Numbered from the stretch's first letter, positions 39,219 to 48,918 are shown. The stretch: 64,000 nucleotides of DNA from Chryseobacterium sp. JUb7 (GCF_024806495.1 NZ_JANUFF010000002.1:186001-250000), one strand, 5' to 3'. Numbers and translations: made by a program. Notes: generated from the sequence alone by a model not told the origin.

Positions 39219-40130
39219 ATGTGTACACCGAATACTGAATTACAATTCTGCACTTGTGTTGAAGGAGATATTTATGAAGTGAAAGATATTTATATCTGGA
39301 CTTTGAACAACTATGTAGGTTCAAAAGAATCGATGATACGCGGAAAGATAATGCAATCAACCGAAGATTTTGAAAATGGAATTTCTGCAGAAAATATTCT
39401 ATCAAAACTTAATAATGGAAATATTTTCGACTTTGATTATACTCCTCAAGAAAGAGACACATTAAGCATTAGCTTTAATGCAAAAAACAGGGCAGAATAT
39501 AAATATTTCTCATTGATAGTGAGAGATGGAATTTGGCAGAATGGAAGAAATCCAGCTTTTGTAAGTATTCATAAGGAAATAGCACAAGGTGAGGTAAAAG
39601 TCATTTACAAAGAAGAAAATATATTCTTAAATCATTGTAAACATCTAAAACGAACTTACGGAATTGATATTCCAGAATTAATTAAAGTACGATGTGCCAA
39701 TTTAAAAGATGATTCTCAAGATCCTATCTATTTAGCATTAATAAATTTCAAAGAATATAAAATATTTTATACACATGAATTTATAAAACATGTTGCCAAA
39801 ACCTATTTCAAAACTTATCCTGATGAAAATTCTGAGAAATTGCAAATTATAATTGATCATGCACAAAATAAATTTTCATTATTGGAAAAGAAATTTATTT
39901 CGGAAACAGAAAACCTTGCTTTTCTTAACAGATGTTTTAAAGATTTAAATAATGATATAAAAAAATGCTTTACAATGGTTATTCCTGTTGGAGATGAAGA
40001 ATATCTTTTTACAGATGGTTTCTTATCTGGAACAATCGGCTATAAAAGTAAGAGAAAGAATAGTTATTTTAAAAACCATTCTCAAAAATTAAAATTTGAA
40101 AGTTTTGAACTTTCTAAAAAGACTATTTAA
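39219..40130 (+). CDS. Unknown protein of the RNA-repair-like operon
   Basis: 303 residues, no signal peptide, no membrane segment. Begins MCTPNTELQFCTCVEGDIYE, with Cys at 2, 11 and 13, suggesting a metal-binding or redox cluster at the N-terminus. The remainder is mixed alpha/beta with many Lys and Phe and no known motif; there is no KxDG-type ligase motif. Starts six bases after the previous gene and ends two bases before the second nucleotidyltransferase. Confidence 0.6.
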   Translation: MCTPNTELQFCTCVEGDIYEVKDIYIWTLNNYVGSKESMIRGKIMQSTEDFENGISAENILSKLNNGNIFDFDYTPQERDTLSISFNAKNRAEYKYFSLIVRDGIWQNGRNPAFVSIHKEIAQGEVKVIYKEENIFLNHCKHLKRTYGIDIPELIKVRCANLKDDSQDPIYLALINFKEYKIFYTHEFIKHVAKTYFKTYPDENSEKLQIIIDHAQNKFSLLEKKFISETENLAFLNRCFKDLNNDIKKCFTMVIPVGDEEYLFTDGFLSGTIGYKSKRKNSYFKNHSQKLKFESFELSKKTI

Positions 40131-40132
40131 AA

Positions 40133-41188
40133 ATGACCATTCAAGACATAAAATCCCACAACCATATCCTCTTCGAATCCATCTCCGGAAGCCGCTCCTT
40201 CGGGCTCGCAACGGAAAGCTCCGACACCGATATTCGGGGAGTGTATTATATTCCAAAAGAAGATTTTTATGGTTTACATTATATTCCACAAATTTCCAAT
40301 GAAACGAATGATATTACTTATTACGAGATTGGAAGATTTGTAGAGTTGCTGCAGAAAAACAATCCGAATATTCTGGAAGTTCTGGCAAGTCCGGAAGATT
40401 GCATTCAACATAAAAATCCGTTGATGGATTTGCTGAAGCCTGAAGATTTTTTGTCTAAACTATGCAAAGATACGTTTGCGGGTTATGCGATTTCACAGAT
40501 CAAAAAAGCAAAAGGGCTCAACAAAAAGATCCTGAATCCGATTGATAAAGAAAGAAAATCAATTCTTGATTTTTGTTATATTTTACAGAATCAAGGTTCG
40601 ATTCCGTTGAAAAAATGGCTTTCTGAAAATGGGAAAGTTCAGGAAAAATGCGGCCTGGTGAGTATTGACAACACCAAAGGAATGTTTGCGCTTTTCTACA
40701 ACGAACCGGGAGATTTGAATTATAAAGGAATTATCCAAAACGAAGAAGCCAATCAGGTTTCGGTTTCATCCGTTCCGAAAGGTGAAAATTCTGTCGCTTA
40801 TTTGTTTTGTAACCTGGATGCCTACTCAACATATTGTAAAGACTACCGCGAATATTGGAAGTGGGTTTCAGAGCGAAATGAAGACCGTTATAATGTCAAT
40901 CAAAATCACGGACAAAATTATGACAGCAAAAATATGATGCACACGATTCGTCTTTTACAGTCGTGTGAGCAGATTTTTAAAACCAATTCGCTGAATATCC
41001 GAGTAGAAAACCGTGAAGAATTACTGGATATCAAAGCAGGAAACTGGTCGTATGAAGCGGTGATGAATAAAGCTGAAAGTTTAATCCAGTCGATTGAACA
41101 TTATCACTCAAGATCTACCCTGCCCGATTTTCCGGATTTGGATAAAACAACCAAAACTCTGGTGAGTATCAGAGAAGAATTATATTAA
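40133..41188 (+). CDS. RlaP-type nucleotidyltransferase (second copy)
   Basis: 351 residues. GSRSFGLATESSDTDIRGVY carries the polymerase-beta-type active site (GS and DTD). Further family segments are LQKNNPNILEVLASP and the helical C-terminal half with HTIRLLQSCEQIF. Longer than the first copy by 100 residues and clearly diverged from it, so the two probably have different targets. Last gene of the six-gene run; no strong terminator follows directly. Confidence 0.85.
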   Translation: MTIQDIKSHNHILFESISGSRSFGLATESSDTDIRGVYYIPKEDFYGLHYIPQISNETNDITYYEIGRFVELLQKNNPNILEVLASPEDCIQHKNPLMDLLKPEDFLSKLCKDTFAGYAISQIKKAKGLNKKILNPIDKERKSILDFCYILQNQGSIPLKKWLSENGKVQEKCGLVSIDNTKGMFALFYNEPGDLNYKGIIQNEEANQVSVSSVPKGENSVAYLFCNLDAYSTYCKDYREYWKWVSERNEDRYNVNQNHGQNYDSKNMMHTIRLLQSCEQIFKTNSLNIRVENREELLDIKAGNWSYEAVMNKAESLIQSIEHYHSRSTLPDFPDLDKTTKTLVSIREELY

Positions 41189-41341
41189 TCCGGGGAAGGA
41201 AGTGGGATGCCTGAAATGATGGAAATAATCATAACTCTTTCACATGACTGTTAAAAGCGATCAATCCAACAATAACATCATATTTCTTTTCCTTATTATT
41301 TTTCCATTTCTACCATACTCCCTTTTACTTAAAAAATTACT

Positions 41342-41349
41342 TATTTTTG
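41342..41349 (+). promoter_or_regulatory. -7 box of the WG-repeat gene
   Basis: TATTTTTG (TANNTTTG) 13 bases before the start codon, so the 5' leader would be very short. Confidence 0.5.
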
Positions 41350-41362
41350 CAAAAACTATAGA

Positions 41363-43078
41363 ATGAAATTTATATTCTCAAAGAAAACGAGTCTTTTACC
41401 TATATTATTTTTGAGTCTCCACTTTTCCGCGCAGGAAATTTATATTCCGTACAGAGACGGAAAATTATGGGGCGTTTCCAATTATGAAGGAACGGAAATT
41501 ATTGCCCCGAAATACGATTCCATCAGCTTTAATGTGCAGGATGATTATGACTTTAAACTGTTCCATACTTATAAGAACAAAAAAAGAGGAGTTATTCTCG
41601 ATGGAAAGGAAATTCTTTTACCCGAATACAAAAACATTTTTGCAACCTATCGAGGTTATATCATCGGAGAAATGGATGATGAAAAAAAGCATCAGATGAT
41701 CATTGATAAATCGGGGGCAAAAATTACAGAGCAGCCTGTCTTAAATATTTTAATGTCTGAACGTTTTGGCAACGAATATGCTGAAAATACTTACAATACA
41801 CTTTTTCATTTCCTAAATGACAATATGAGAGAAGATCTTTTGGTATGGAATCCTAAAGAACAAAAATCGACTTTCATTTATAAAGATTATTACTCCATAG
41901 CTTTAAGAGACGATAAAAAATCCAGAAAACTGGATCTTGCTTTCAGAAAAAATGAAGCAGATCCATTAACGGAAGTTACATTAATTTCCGATGGGAAGAG
42001 CCTTGTTCCTTATGTTACCAAAAATAACAGGGAAATGATTGTAAAACGTATTCCGGAAAGATCATCACCTTATTACGGAGGATATCAGGAAGGTGTAAAA
42101 GCTCCGAGCTATACTTATCCCCAAACCTATTCAGAGCGGGGAACCTCTTACACTCCACCGCCTCCGCCACCTTCTACGGGAAAAATCAGTACTTTTGAAG
42201 TAAAGCCTGCTCAGTCCTCTTCAAATGTGACTGTAACAAAAATGCCGTCTTACGTAAATGTAAGCTATTCTCTGGAAAATGATATTCCTAAAATAATTTA
42301 TAGTTATGGCTATCAGAAAGATGCTAAAAAAGTAACGAAAAGACTAAAGCTGCCGCGCAAAATAAAAGATCTTAAAGTAGAAAATTTTAAAGGTAACCGA
42401 CCTGAGAGAAAAACTACTGATTCTATTTATACCTACAGCAATTATATCACGTATACGACCAAAAATAAAAAAGCGATTCTGATCACAGAAGATAAAGCAA
42501 CGGAATTTGACAGTATCAAAATGTTGAACCCGAGCAGAGACTCAGGATATCAGGGCATTCTTTATCTCTTAGGTCAAAAGGATAAGAAAAACGGAAAAAT
42601 GAAGTTTTCTTTTATGAATGGGAATCAGCATCAGTTTTCTGCAACAGAATTTGATGAACTGATCGTGAATGATGTATTCGGAAACTATGATTTCAGCTAT
42701 TGGACTATCAAAAAAGACGGAAAATACGGAGTGATCAATCCTCAGGGAGAGATTATTTTACAGCCTGTATATGATGAAATTATCAATAAAAAAGTAGAAT
42801 ACGGCTACGGAAATTATCTGCGTCTTAAAAAAGACGGAAAATACGGATTTCTAACCCCTACAAGAGTAAAGCCAACTGCAGGGATCAATTTTATAGAGCC
42901 TGTTTATGAATATCGCATAAGAAATGTTTATATGCAGTATCCTTACTGGCAAAGTGTATTTTCTTCAACTTCCGGAAGAAACGGAAAAAACGGAACCTTA
43001 ATCATTGCTTTGGAAGACGAAAAAGGAAATTTATTAGGATACGCAAACAAAAACGGTCAGCTTTACTTTAAAAACTAA
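41363..43078 (+). CDS. Secreted WG-repeat protein
   Basis: 571 residues with a signal peptide ending at FSAQ (about residue 21). WG-type repeats are visible at the N-terminus (YRDGKLWGVSNYEGTEIIAPKYD) and in the last third (KKDGKYGVINPQGEIILQPVYDEI, KKDGKYGFL). The middle has a Pro-rich stretch (TPPPPPPSTG) that is probably a flexible linker. WG repeats form beta-propeller-like surfaces for binding. In operon with the MORN-like gene, three bases apart. Confidence 0.82.
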   Translation: MKFIFSKKTSLLPILFLSLHFSAQEIYIPYRDGKLWGVSNYEGTEIIAPKYDSISFNVQDDYDFKLFHTYKNKKRGVILDGKEILLPEYKNIFATYRGYIIGEMDDEKKHQMIIDKSGAKITEQPVLNILMSERFGNEYAENTYNTLFHFLNDNMREDLLVWNPKEQKSTFIYKDYYSIALRDDKKSRKLDLAFRKNEADPLTEVTLISDGKSLVPYVTKNNREMIVKRIPERSSPYYGGYQEGVKAPSYTYPQTYSERGTSYTPPPPPPSTGKISTFEVKPAQSSSNVTVTKMPSYVNVSYSLENDIPKIIYSYGYQKDAKKVTKRLKLPRKIKDLKVENFKGNRPERKTTDSIYTYSNYITYTTKNKKAILITEDKATEFDSIKMLNPSRDSGYQGILYLLGQKDKKNGKMKFSFMNGNQHQFSATEFDELIVNDVFGNYDFSYWTIKKDGKYGVINPQGEIILQPVYDEIINKKVEYGYGNYLRLKKDGKYGFLTPTRVKPTAGINFIEPVYEYRIRNVYMQYPYWQSVFSSTSGRNGKNGTLIIALEDEKGNLLGYANKNGQLYFKN

Positions 43079-43081
43079 ACT

Positions 43082-44626
43082 ATGAAATTCAGATATTACA
43101 GCATAGCACTTCTTTTAACCGGTATTTCTGTAACAGCACAATACCGTGGAGACAGAGATTATGATTCCGAAGTTTTAAACTATACCGTATTAAACAAGGA
43201 CAAATCGAAATTATATGAAGATGCTTTTTTCAAAGAAATCGAATTTTCTCCTGAGGAATTTTATACGGACATCACAAAACTTGATAAGAATTATGATGTC
43301 ATGGCATCACTTCCTCCAAAAGGACAGACCGCAGAACTGATAACCGTTATTTACGATGGTTTTAACAGTATTACGCCCTTTAAAAACAATGTCATTGACG
43401 GTGTAAAAAAGATCTATTATCCGGGAGGAATTACCTTTCAGGAAATTCCTTACAAAAACGGAAAAATTGAGGGAATTTACAAAGTCTACGACCAATCCGG
43501 AAAACTTTTGTCTGAAGTTCCGTATAAAAACAATCTTAAAAACGGTTTGAAAAAAGTTTATTTCAAAGATCCGAAAGACCGGTATGATGATAAAGAATAC
43601 ATTATTGAAGGAAACTATAAAAACGGAGGTCTTGTCGGTCCTATTACGATCATCAATGATAAGCTTAAAATAGTTTATCCCGGTGATTTTAAAAAAGGGA
43701 AAGTAGAACTTTTCTTCGAAGGTGTTTCTCTGGTTAATTACAATATCATCGACAGAGATGTGAGAAATGGAGAATATACGGCCTACAGCATCAGCAATAC
43801 TGGTGATAAGGATTCAAAAGAACCTAAAAAACGTGTTAAAAGCTATTCTGCAACCTATTTTAATAATGAATTCAACGGTTATGTTGAAAAGTACAGTAAA
43901 GACGGTGAGCTTCTATCCAAAAATCTTTACAGCTACGGCAAGCCTGTAGGCACTCATAAAAGTTATTACGCACCAGGAAAAATAAGATCGGAATCTTATT
44001 ATGACAATTCGGGAAATAAAACCGGAACCTGGAAAAACTACGGTACGGAAGGTGATATAATTGAAATCACTAACTATAAAGATGATAAAAAGGACGGGCT
44101 GAGTGAGCTGTATCAAAAGAATATTCTGAAACGTCAGGAGCTCTATCAAAACGATAAAAAAGTATCTACAAAAGTTTTTGATGAAGAGGGCAAACTTCAG
44201 GCGGAAGATGTATATGCAAATAATCAATATGTAAAAACCATCGGCTATTTCAAGGATGGCAAAACCCAGTATGTTCACTATTCAAATGCCGATAAAATAT
44301 TTTATGACGTAAACGGTACTATTATTCATACCAACAAATTCAAAAACGGAAGACAGGTTGGTATTCATAAATCCATCAATTACGAAAAGGACAACAGCTA
44401 TAAAATTTATTCTGAAACCGAATACAGTAATGAAGGTGTACGATTGAAATATACATGGTATGACGGTAAAGGTTCTGCTAGTGAATCACATTATAAAAAT
44501 GATAAGCTGCACGGAAAATTAACCAAAACTTCTGCTGACGGAACAAAAACAGTCAGTTATTATTTTGAAGGAAAACCTGTTAAGGAAGAAGAATTCAAAA
44601 AACTGTCAGAAGAAACAAAAAAATAA
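43082..44626 (+). CDS. Secreted MORN-like (YwqK-type) repeat protein
   Basis: 514 residues, signal peptide ending at VTAQ (about residue 20). Many copies of the MORN_2/YwqK-type repeat: YKNGKIEGIYKVYDQSGKLL, YKNNLKNGLKKVY, YGKPVGTHKSYYAPGKIRSE, YKDDKKDGLSELYQ and others. Proteins of this type are often labelled 'YwqK family antitoxin', but here the signal peptide points to the periplasm or cell surface and no toxin gene is adjacent. Probably a structural or binding partner of the WG-repeat protein. Confidence 0.8.
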   Translation: MKFRYYSIALLLTGISVTAQYRGDRDYDSEVLNYTVLNKDKSKLYEDAFFKEIEFSPEEFYTDITKLDKNYDVMASLPPKGQTAELITVIYDGFNSITPFKNNVIDGVKKIYYPGGITFQEIPYKNGKIEGIYKVYDQSGKLLSEVPYKNNLKNGLKKVYFKDPKDRYDDKEYIIEGNYKNGGLVGPITIINDKLKIVYPGDFKKGKVELFFEGVSLVNYNIIDRDVRNGEYTAYSISNTGDKDSKEPKKRVKSYSATYFNNEFNGYVEKYSKDGELLSKNLYSYGKPVGTHKSYYAPGKIRSESYYDNSGNKTGTWKNYGTEGDIIEITNYKDDKKDGLSELYQKNILKRQELYQNDKKVSTKVFDEEGKLQAEDVYANNQYVKTIGYFKDGKTQYVHYSNADKIFYDVNGTIIHTNKFKNGRQVGIHKSINYEKDNSYKIYSETEYSNEGVRLKYTWYDGKGSASESHYKNDKLHGKLTKTSADGTKTVSYYFEGKPVKEEEFKKLSEETKK

Positions 44627-44634
44627 ATATTCTG

Positions 44635-44668
44635 AAACCATCGATGATTCGGTGGTTTTCTTTTTTTA
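44635..44668 (+). terminator. Terminator after the WG/MORN operon
   Basis: AAACCATCG (44635-44643) pairs with CGGTGGTTT (44650-44658, one G-U), followed by a T-rich run. Confidence 0.8.
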
Positions 44669-44722
44669 TGATCAATTATTTTCAGTGAGCTGTAACAAAC
44701 TGAAAAGACGCCTCACTAATTA

Positions 44723-44736
44723 ATTGATATATCAAT
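44723..44736. promoter_or_regulatory. Candidate MarR operator
   Basis: Perfect 14-base palindrome ATTGATATATCAAT, 32 bases before the marR-family start codon; AT-rich palindromes of TTGN6CAA type are typical MarR-family sites, and autoregulation is common. Confidence 0.45.
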
Positions 44737-44767
44737 AATTGACAAGTCATTATAAATTAAATATAAA

Positions 44768-45202
44768 ATGGAAAAGTTAGACTCAATCATATTTTACAAC
44801 ATCGACAAAGCGATAAGAGCTTACAGAAATTATGCCCAGCGACAGCTGAAAACAAAAGGATTTAAAATAACTATAGATCAGTGGTTAATCATTAAAGCCA
44901 TTCTCGAAAATCCCGGAATTACACAAAACGAAATCGGAGATCTTGTTTTTAAAGACAACGCTTCTGTGACCCGTATCATTGATTTAATGGTCAAATCAGA
45001 ATACATTATTCGCCAGGTTCACGCTAAAGACCGCCGGAAAACGAACCTAGAAGTAACGAAATCCGGAAAAAAAATCATAAAAGATGTTCAAAAACTTGTT
45101 GAAGACAATAGAAAAACCGCATTGGAAGGCATCACAAATGAAGAACTTCAAATTATGAATACAGCACTACTTAAAATAACAAAAAATTCCTTAAACCATT
45201 AA
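44768..45202 (+). CDS. MarR-family transcriptional regulator
   Basis: 144 residues. Winged helix-turn-helix with ITIDQWLIIKAILENPGITQNEIGDLVFKDNASVTRIIDLM as recognition region and the basic wing AKDRRKTNLEVT. Ligand unknown. It is 11 bases upstream of a large outer-membrane protein gene, which is its likely target together with its own promoter (palindrome at 44723-44736). Confidence 0.9.
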   Translation: MEKLDSIIFYNIDKAIRAYRNYAQRQLKTKGFKITIDQWLIIKAILENPGITQNEIGDLVFKDNASVTRIIDLMVKSEYIIRQVHAKDRRKTNLEVTKSGKKIIKDVQKLVEDNRKTALEGITNEELQIMNTALLKITKNSLNH

Positions 45203-45213
45203 AAACAAACACA

Positions 45214-47640
45214 ATGGCCAGAATATTTATCCTTATTTTTCTTTGGCTGGTAGCCCTTTTGGGCACAAATCTCTCAGCACAAAGCTTTTCACTTTCCGGA
45301 ACGATCAATTCTGAAAAAGCGAATCAATTGGAAATCAATCTGTATAACTCTGAAGATAAATTTATTAAAACAGAAGTTACAGATCAGAGTGGAAAATTCA
45401 ATTTCGATGGCATTAAAAGCGGAAATTATTACGTGAAAATCAATAATAAAGGAGTGGAAGCCTACCAGTCTGAAAATATTTCATTAACAGAAAACAAGAT
45501 TCTGCCATCAATTGAATTAAGCGAGAAAGCCATTGAAGCCGTTACCATCACCAAAACCAAACCTTATATCGAAAGACAGGAAGGAAAAATGATCCTTAAT
45601 GTCGAAAACAGCATTGCCAGTACCGGAAATTCGGCATTTGAGGTTTTGGAAAAAGCTCCCGGTGTCAATGTGGACAGCAATGACAATATCAGCCTTCGGG
45701 GAAAGGGTAATTTACTGGTTCAGATCGATGGTAAAAACACTCCGATGACAGGAACCGATCTTGCCAATTATTTAAGGGGAATTCCTTCTTCGACCGTAGA
45801 CAAAATTGAATTTATTACCAATCCTTCTTCAAAATATGATGCCGCAGGGACTTCAATCATTAATATCAAGCTAAAAAAAGATCAGAGAAAAGGAACTAAC
45901 GGAAGTATATCAACCGCTTTGGGAACCGGCAGATATATTAAAAACAACAATAGCTTCAGCATTAATCACAGAAATAAAAAAGTAAATGTTTTTGCCAATT
46001 ACAGTTTTGCTTACAGGGAATTTTTTAATCATTTAGTCCTTGACAGAAATTTTTACAATGATGACAATACTTTTGAAAAAGCCTATCTGCAGGATAATTT
46101 TTTAAAAATGAATTTCAGGAATCATATAGCAAAAGCTGGTATGGATTATTATCTTAATGATAAAAATATTCTTGGGTTTTCAGTAGGATTTATCAGCAAC
46201 AGATTTGATCCGAGAGGAGATAATTCAAGTCTTGTATTAGGAAGCGATTACCTTCCACAAAATACCTTTACCACACAAAACCGATCAAAAGATCACTGGA
46301 AAAATGCCTCTTTCAATCTGAATCATAAATATGCCATTGATTCTTTAGGCTCCGAATTGACGACCGATTTTGATTATATTAATTATACCAACACATCACT
46401 GCAAAACTTTGATACGAGAACCTATGATCTTGCAGGAAACCTTACCCCTGCTGATGGTCCAAATCCTTATCTATTAAAAGGTGATATTGGTGGAAGCCTG
46501 AATATTTATTCTTTAAAATCTGATCTGTCCAAGCATTTAAAAAATGACTGGAAACTGGAAGCCGGATTCAAAACAAGCTTTGTAAAAGCGGATAGTGATC
46601 TGAAATTTTTTGATACCAGTTCAGGAATCCCGGAGCTTGACCATTCAAAAACCAATCACTATATCTATGAGGAAAACATCAATGCGGCATATGGAAATAT
46701 TTCTAAAAAATGGAAAAAGTTCAGTACAAATTTTGGATTGAGGCTTGAAAATACCAACGTAACAGGAAATCAGATCACCACCAATCAGGTCAATAAAAAA
46801 AATTACACCCAGCTTTTTCCAAGTACTGTTTTTGCCTATGATCTGACTGATACCTCAAATCTGGAAATAAATTTTAGCAGACGAATTACACGACCCAGCT
46901 ATAATCAGTTGAATCCTTTTAAATTTTATTTAGACCCAACGACATACCGGGCCGGAAATCCGGATCTGAATCCTCAGACAACCATGAACTATGAACTTAC
47001 TTACAGCTTAAGCAATAAATATTTTGCAACCTTAAGCTACAGCAAAACTTCAGACAATATCACAGATGTTATAAAACCTGTGACAGAGAATGGTCAAAAT
47101 ATTACCGTTCAGACTAATGAAAATTTAAGCTCTGCTTCTTATTTTGGATTAAATCTAATTGCTCCCGTAAAAGTTACCCAATGGTGGGAGATGAACAACA
47201 GTGCTAATTTTTATTATGGTTCATATACCGGAAATGTTTCGAATACCCAGATTAACAATCAGGGAAACTTTACATTTAATCTGAACAGTATCAATTCTTT
47301 CAAACTTGGAAACGGTTTTACAGCAGAACTTACAGGAAACTACAGAGCCCGGGAAGTTTATGCTTACATGGATGTAAAGCCTAATTGGTATCTCAATATC
47401 GGGGCTCAGAAGAAATTTAAGAACAACAGCACTCTGAAACTAGCCTTTAATGATATTTTCTTTACGAGCAATCCGAAAGCAAGAACTACTTTTAATAATT
47501 ACGTTGAAAATTTCGTAGTGAAAAGGGACAGCAGAGTTTTTACTCTTTCTTACACCTATAATTTCGGCTCAGGAAAATCCGGGCAGCCGAGAAAAACAGG
47601 TGGTGCAGACGACTTAAAACAGAGAATCGGAAACGGATAA
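45214..47640 (+). CDS. Outer-membrane beta-barrel protein with carboxypeptidase-like and plug-like domains
   Basis: 808 residues. Signal peptide ends at LSAQ (about residue 23). A carboxypeptidase-regulatory-like Ig module (about 26-110) is followed by a TonB-receptor-like plug (VLEKAPGVNVDSNDNISLRGKGNLLVQIDGK) and a long beta-barrel with a FTLSYTYNFG-type last strand before a Gly/Lys-rich tail; this is the OMP_b-brl_3 type found in Bacteroidota. Probable transport or binding of an unknown ligand. In operon with marR. Confidence 0.85.
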   Translation: MARIFILIFLWLVALLGTNLSAQSFSLSGTINSEKANQLEINLYNSEDKFIKTEVTDQSGKFNFDGIKSGNYYVKINNKGVEAYQSENISLTENKILPSIELSEKAIEAVTITKTKPYIERQEGKMILNVENSIASTGNSAFEVLEKAPGVNVDSNDNISLRGKGNLLVQIDGKNTPMTGTDLANYLRGIPSSTVDKIEFITNPSSKYDAAGTSIINIKLKKDQRKGTNGSISTALGTGRYIKNNNSFSINHRNKKVNVFANYSFAYREFFNHLVLDRNFYNDDNTFEKAYLQDNFLKMNFRNHIAKAGMDYYLNDKNILGFSVGFISNRFDPRGDNSSLVLGSDYLPQNTFTTQNRSKDHWKNASFNLNHKYAIDSLGSELTTDFDYINYTNTSLQNFDTRTYDLAGNLTPADGPNPYLLKGDIGGSLNIYSLKSDLSKHLKNDWKLEAGFKTSFVKADSDLKFFDTSSGIPELDHSKTNHYIYEENINAAYGNISKKWKKFSTNFGLRLENTNVTGNQITTNQVNKKNYTQLFPSTVFAYDLTDTSNLEINFSRRITRPSYNQLNPFKFYLDPTTYRAGNPDLNPQTTMNYELTYSLSNKYFATLSYSKTSDNITDVIKPVTENGQNITVQTNENLSSASYFGLNLIAPVKVTQWWEMNNSANFYYGSYTGNVSNTQINNQGNFTFNLNSINSFKLGNGFTAELTGNYRAREVYAYMDVKPNWYLNIGAQKKFKNNSTLKLAFNDIFFTSNPKARTTFNNYVENFVVKRDSRVFTLSYTYNFGSGKSGQPRKTGGADDLKQRIGNG

Positions 47641-47661
47641 AAATAAATATTATTAACAAAG

Positions 47662-47690
47662 AAATCCTCACTTGTGGGGATTTTTCTTTT
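47662..47690 (+). terminator. Terminator after the outer-membrane protein gene
   Basis: AAATCCTCA (47662-47670) pairs with TGGGGATTT (47675-47683), followed by T-rich sequence. Confidence 0.8.
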
Positions 47691-47761
47691 TTAGAACTAC
47701 ACAAAAGGGTAATTGAATGATTATATAAAAGTTGAGAAATTTGATATATAAAAATAATACC

Positions 47762-48805
47762 ATGAAAGAATTAGTTTTAAAACAAAAAAATCGAGATCTT
47801 AAAAGTATATGGGATTTTTTATTGATCTCAATCATCGTAGGCATTGTTATTTGTTTCCTTGTAGGCTTACACAAAATAAATAACAGTTTGACAATTTATC
47901 TGGAACTGTCCGGAGCATTTATACTTATTGGAGGTGCCAGTTTTGGGATAGGTGGTTTATCCGGTTTTTTATTTGGTGTTCCAAAAATTCTGAATCCTGA
48001 AATCAATCACATTGATATTGAAAAGAAAAGAAAAATCATCAGTCAGAATGACAATCTGGTACAAATCAGCGACTGGCTCACTAAAATAATAGTGGGAGTA
48101 GGATTAACACAGCTCAATAATATTCCAGGATATTTAAATAGTCTTGGAAAATATTTTTCCGGAATATTGAAAGATAATACAATAGGACCAGCAATTATCA
48201 TATCTATTATTTTATATTTTTTAATTATTGGCTTTTTATCTGTGTACTTGTGGACCCGAATTCATTTTATTGGTATGGTAAAAAATGTTGAAGATAATCT
48301 GGAAGAAAAATTAGAAGAGCAGGAACAGAAAGTAAAAGCTATTGCTGAAGCTGTAAATGATACTCAGCAGAAAATGACTGATATTGGAGGAGGCAAAAAA
48401 ATAACTGAAAACATGGAAGCCGTAAAAGCAAATATTAATAGAATTACAGAAAGTGATTCTGATGATCCACAAAAAGGTAAATGGGGTGGCCTGTCAGAAA
48501 CCAACGAAAGAAAAGTTACTGCAAAAGTGGAATTATCTGATATTCCCACATTATATAAAGTAATACTGGAGGTGATGAGTACCAATCCTAATAATCCATT
48601 AACAGGATTCGTGAAATTTCATTTGCATCCTTCATTCAATAATTCTGAACCCATGATTGCAGTTACAGACGGAACAGCTACCTTATTATTAAATACAGTA
48701 TATGGCGCATTCACAGCCGGTATTGAGGTAGATGAAGGAAAAACACAGCTTGAAATCGATTTAGCCGAGCTTCCAAACATTCCTCAGGAATTTAGAGATC
48801 GGTAG
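47762..48805 (+). CDS. Membrane protein with C-terminal prokaryotic YEATS (pYEATS) domain
   Basis: 347 residues from the ATG at 47762 (an upstream in-frame TTG at 47732 is less likely). Membrane helices at about 18-38, 45-70 (GLSGFLFGVPK) and 140-165, a short coiled region (LEEKLEEQEQKVKAIAEAV), then a C-terminal domain from about 245 with TAKVELSD, NPLTGFVKFHLHPSF, AFTAGIEVDEGKTQLEIDLAELPNIPQEFRDR, which fits the pYEATS family. The pYEATS domain is thought to recognise a modified ligand or act in signalling and conflict systems. It is monocistronic and preceded by a terminator. Confidence 0.75.
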   Translation: MKELVLKQKNRDLKSIWDFLLISIIVGIVICFLVGLHKINNSLTIYLELSGAFILIGGASFGIGGLSGFLFGVPKILNPEINHIDIEKKRKIISQNDNLVQISDWLTKIIVGVGLTQLNNIPGYLNSLGKYFSGILKDNTIGPAIIISIILYFLIIGFLSVYLWTRIHFIGMVKNVEDNLEEKLEEQEQKVKAIAEAVNDTQQKMTDIGGGKKITENMEAVKANINRITESDSDDPQKGKWGGLSETNERKVTAKVELSDIPTLYKVILEVMSTNPNNPLTGFVKFHLHPSFNNSEPMIAVTDGTATLLLNTVYGAFTAGIEVDEGKTQLEIDLAELPNIPQEFRDR

Positions 48806-48869
48806 TTTTTTGTGTACTAAAAAATAGTTTAAACGTTAAAAATATAGCCGCATAAACATTTGTTTGAGC

Positions 48870-48918
48870 CAAATTTAAGATTTCGGCGAGCCTTTGGCTC
48901 GCCGAAATCTTAAATTTG
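48870..48918. repeat. Perfect 23-base inverted repeat with three-base loop
   Basis: Arm 48870-48892 is exactly the reverse complement of 48896-48918, loop TTT. Core GGCGAGCC/GGCTCGCC is GC-rich in an AT-rich region. No T run follows, so it is not a standard terminator. Lies in the 260-base gap between the pYEATS and metallopeptidase-like genes; the rest of the gap holds nothing I can support. Confidence 0.7.

Noticed and set aside
43082..44626. Toxin-antitoxin role for the YwqK-type repeat protein
   Set aside because: It has a signal peptide and no toxin partner; the antitoxin label seems to come from the repeat name only.
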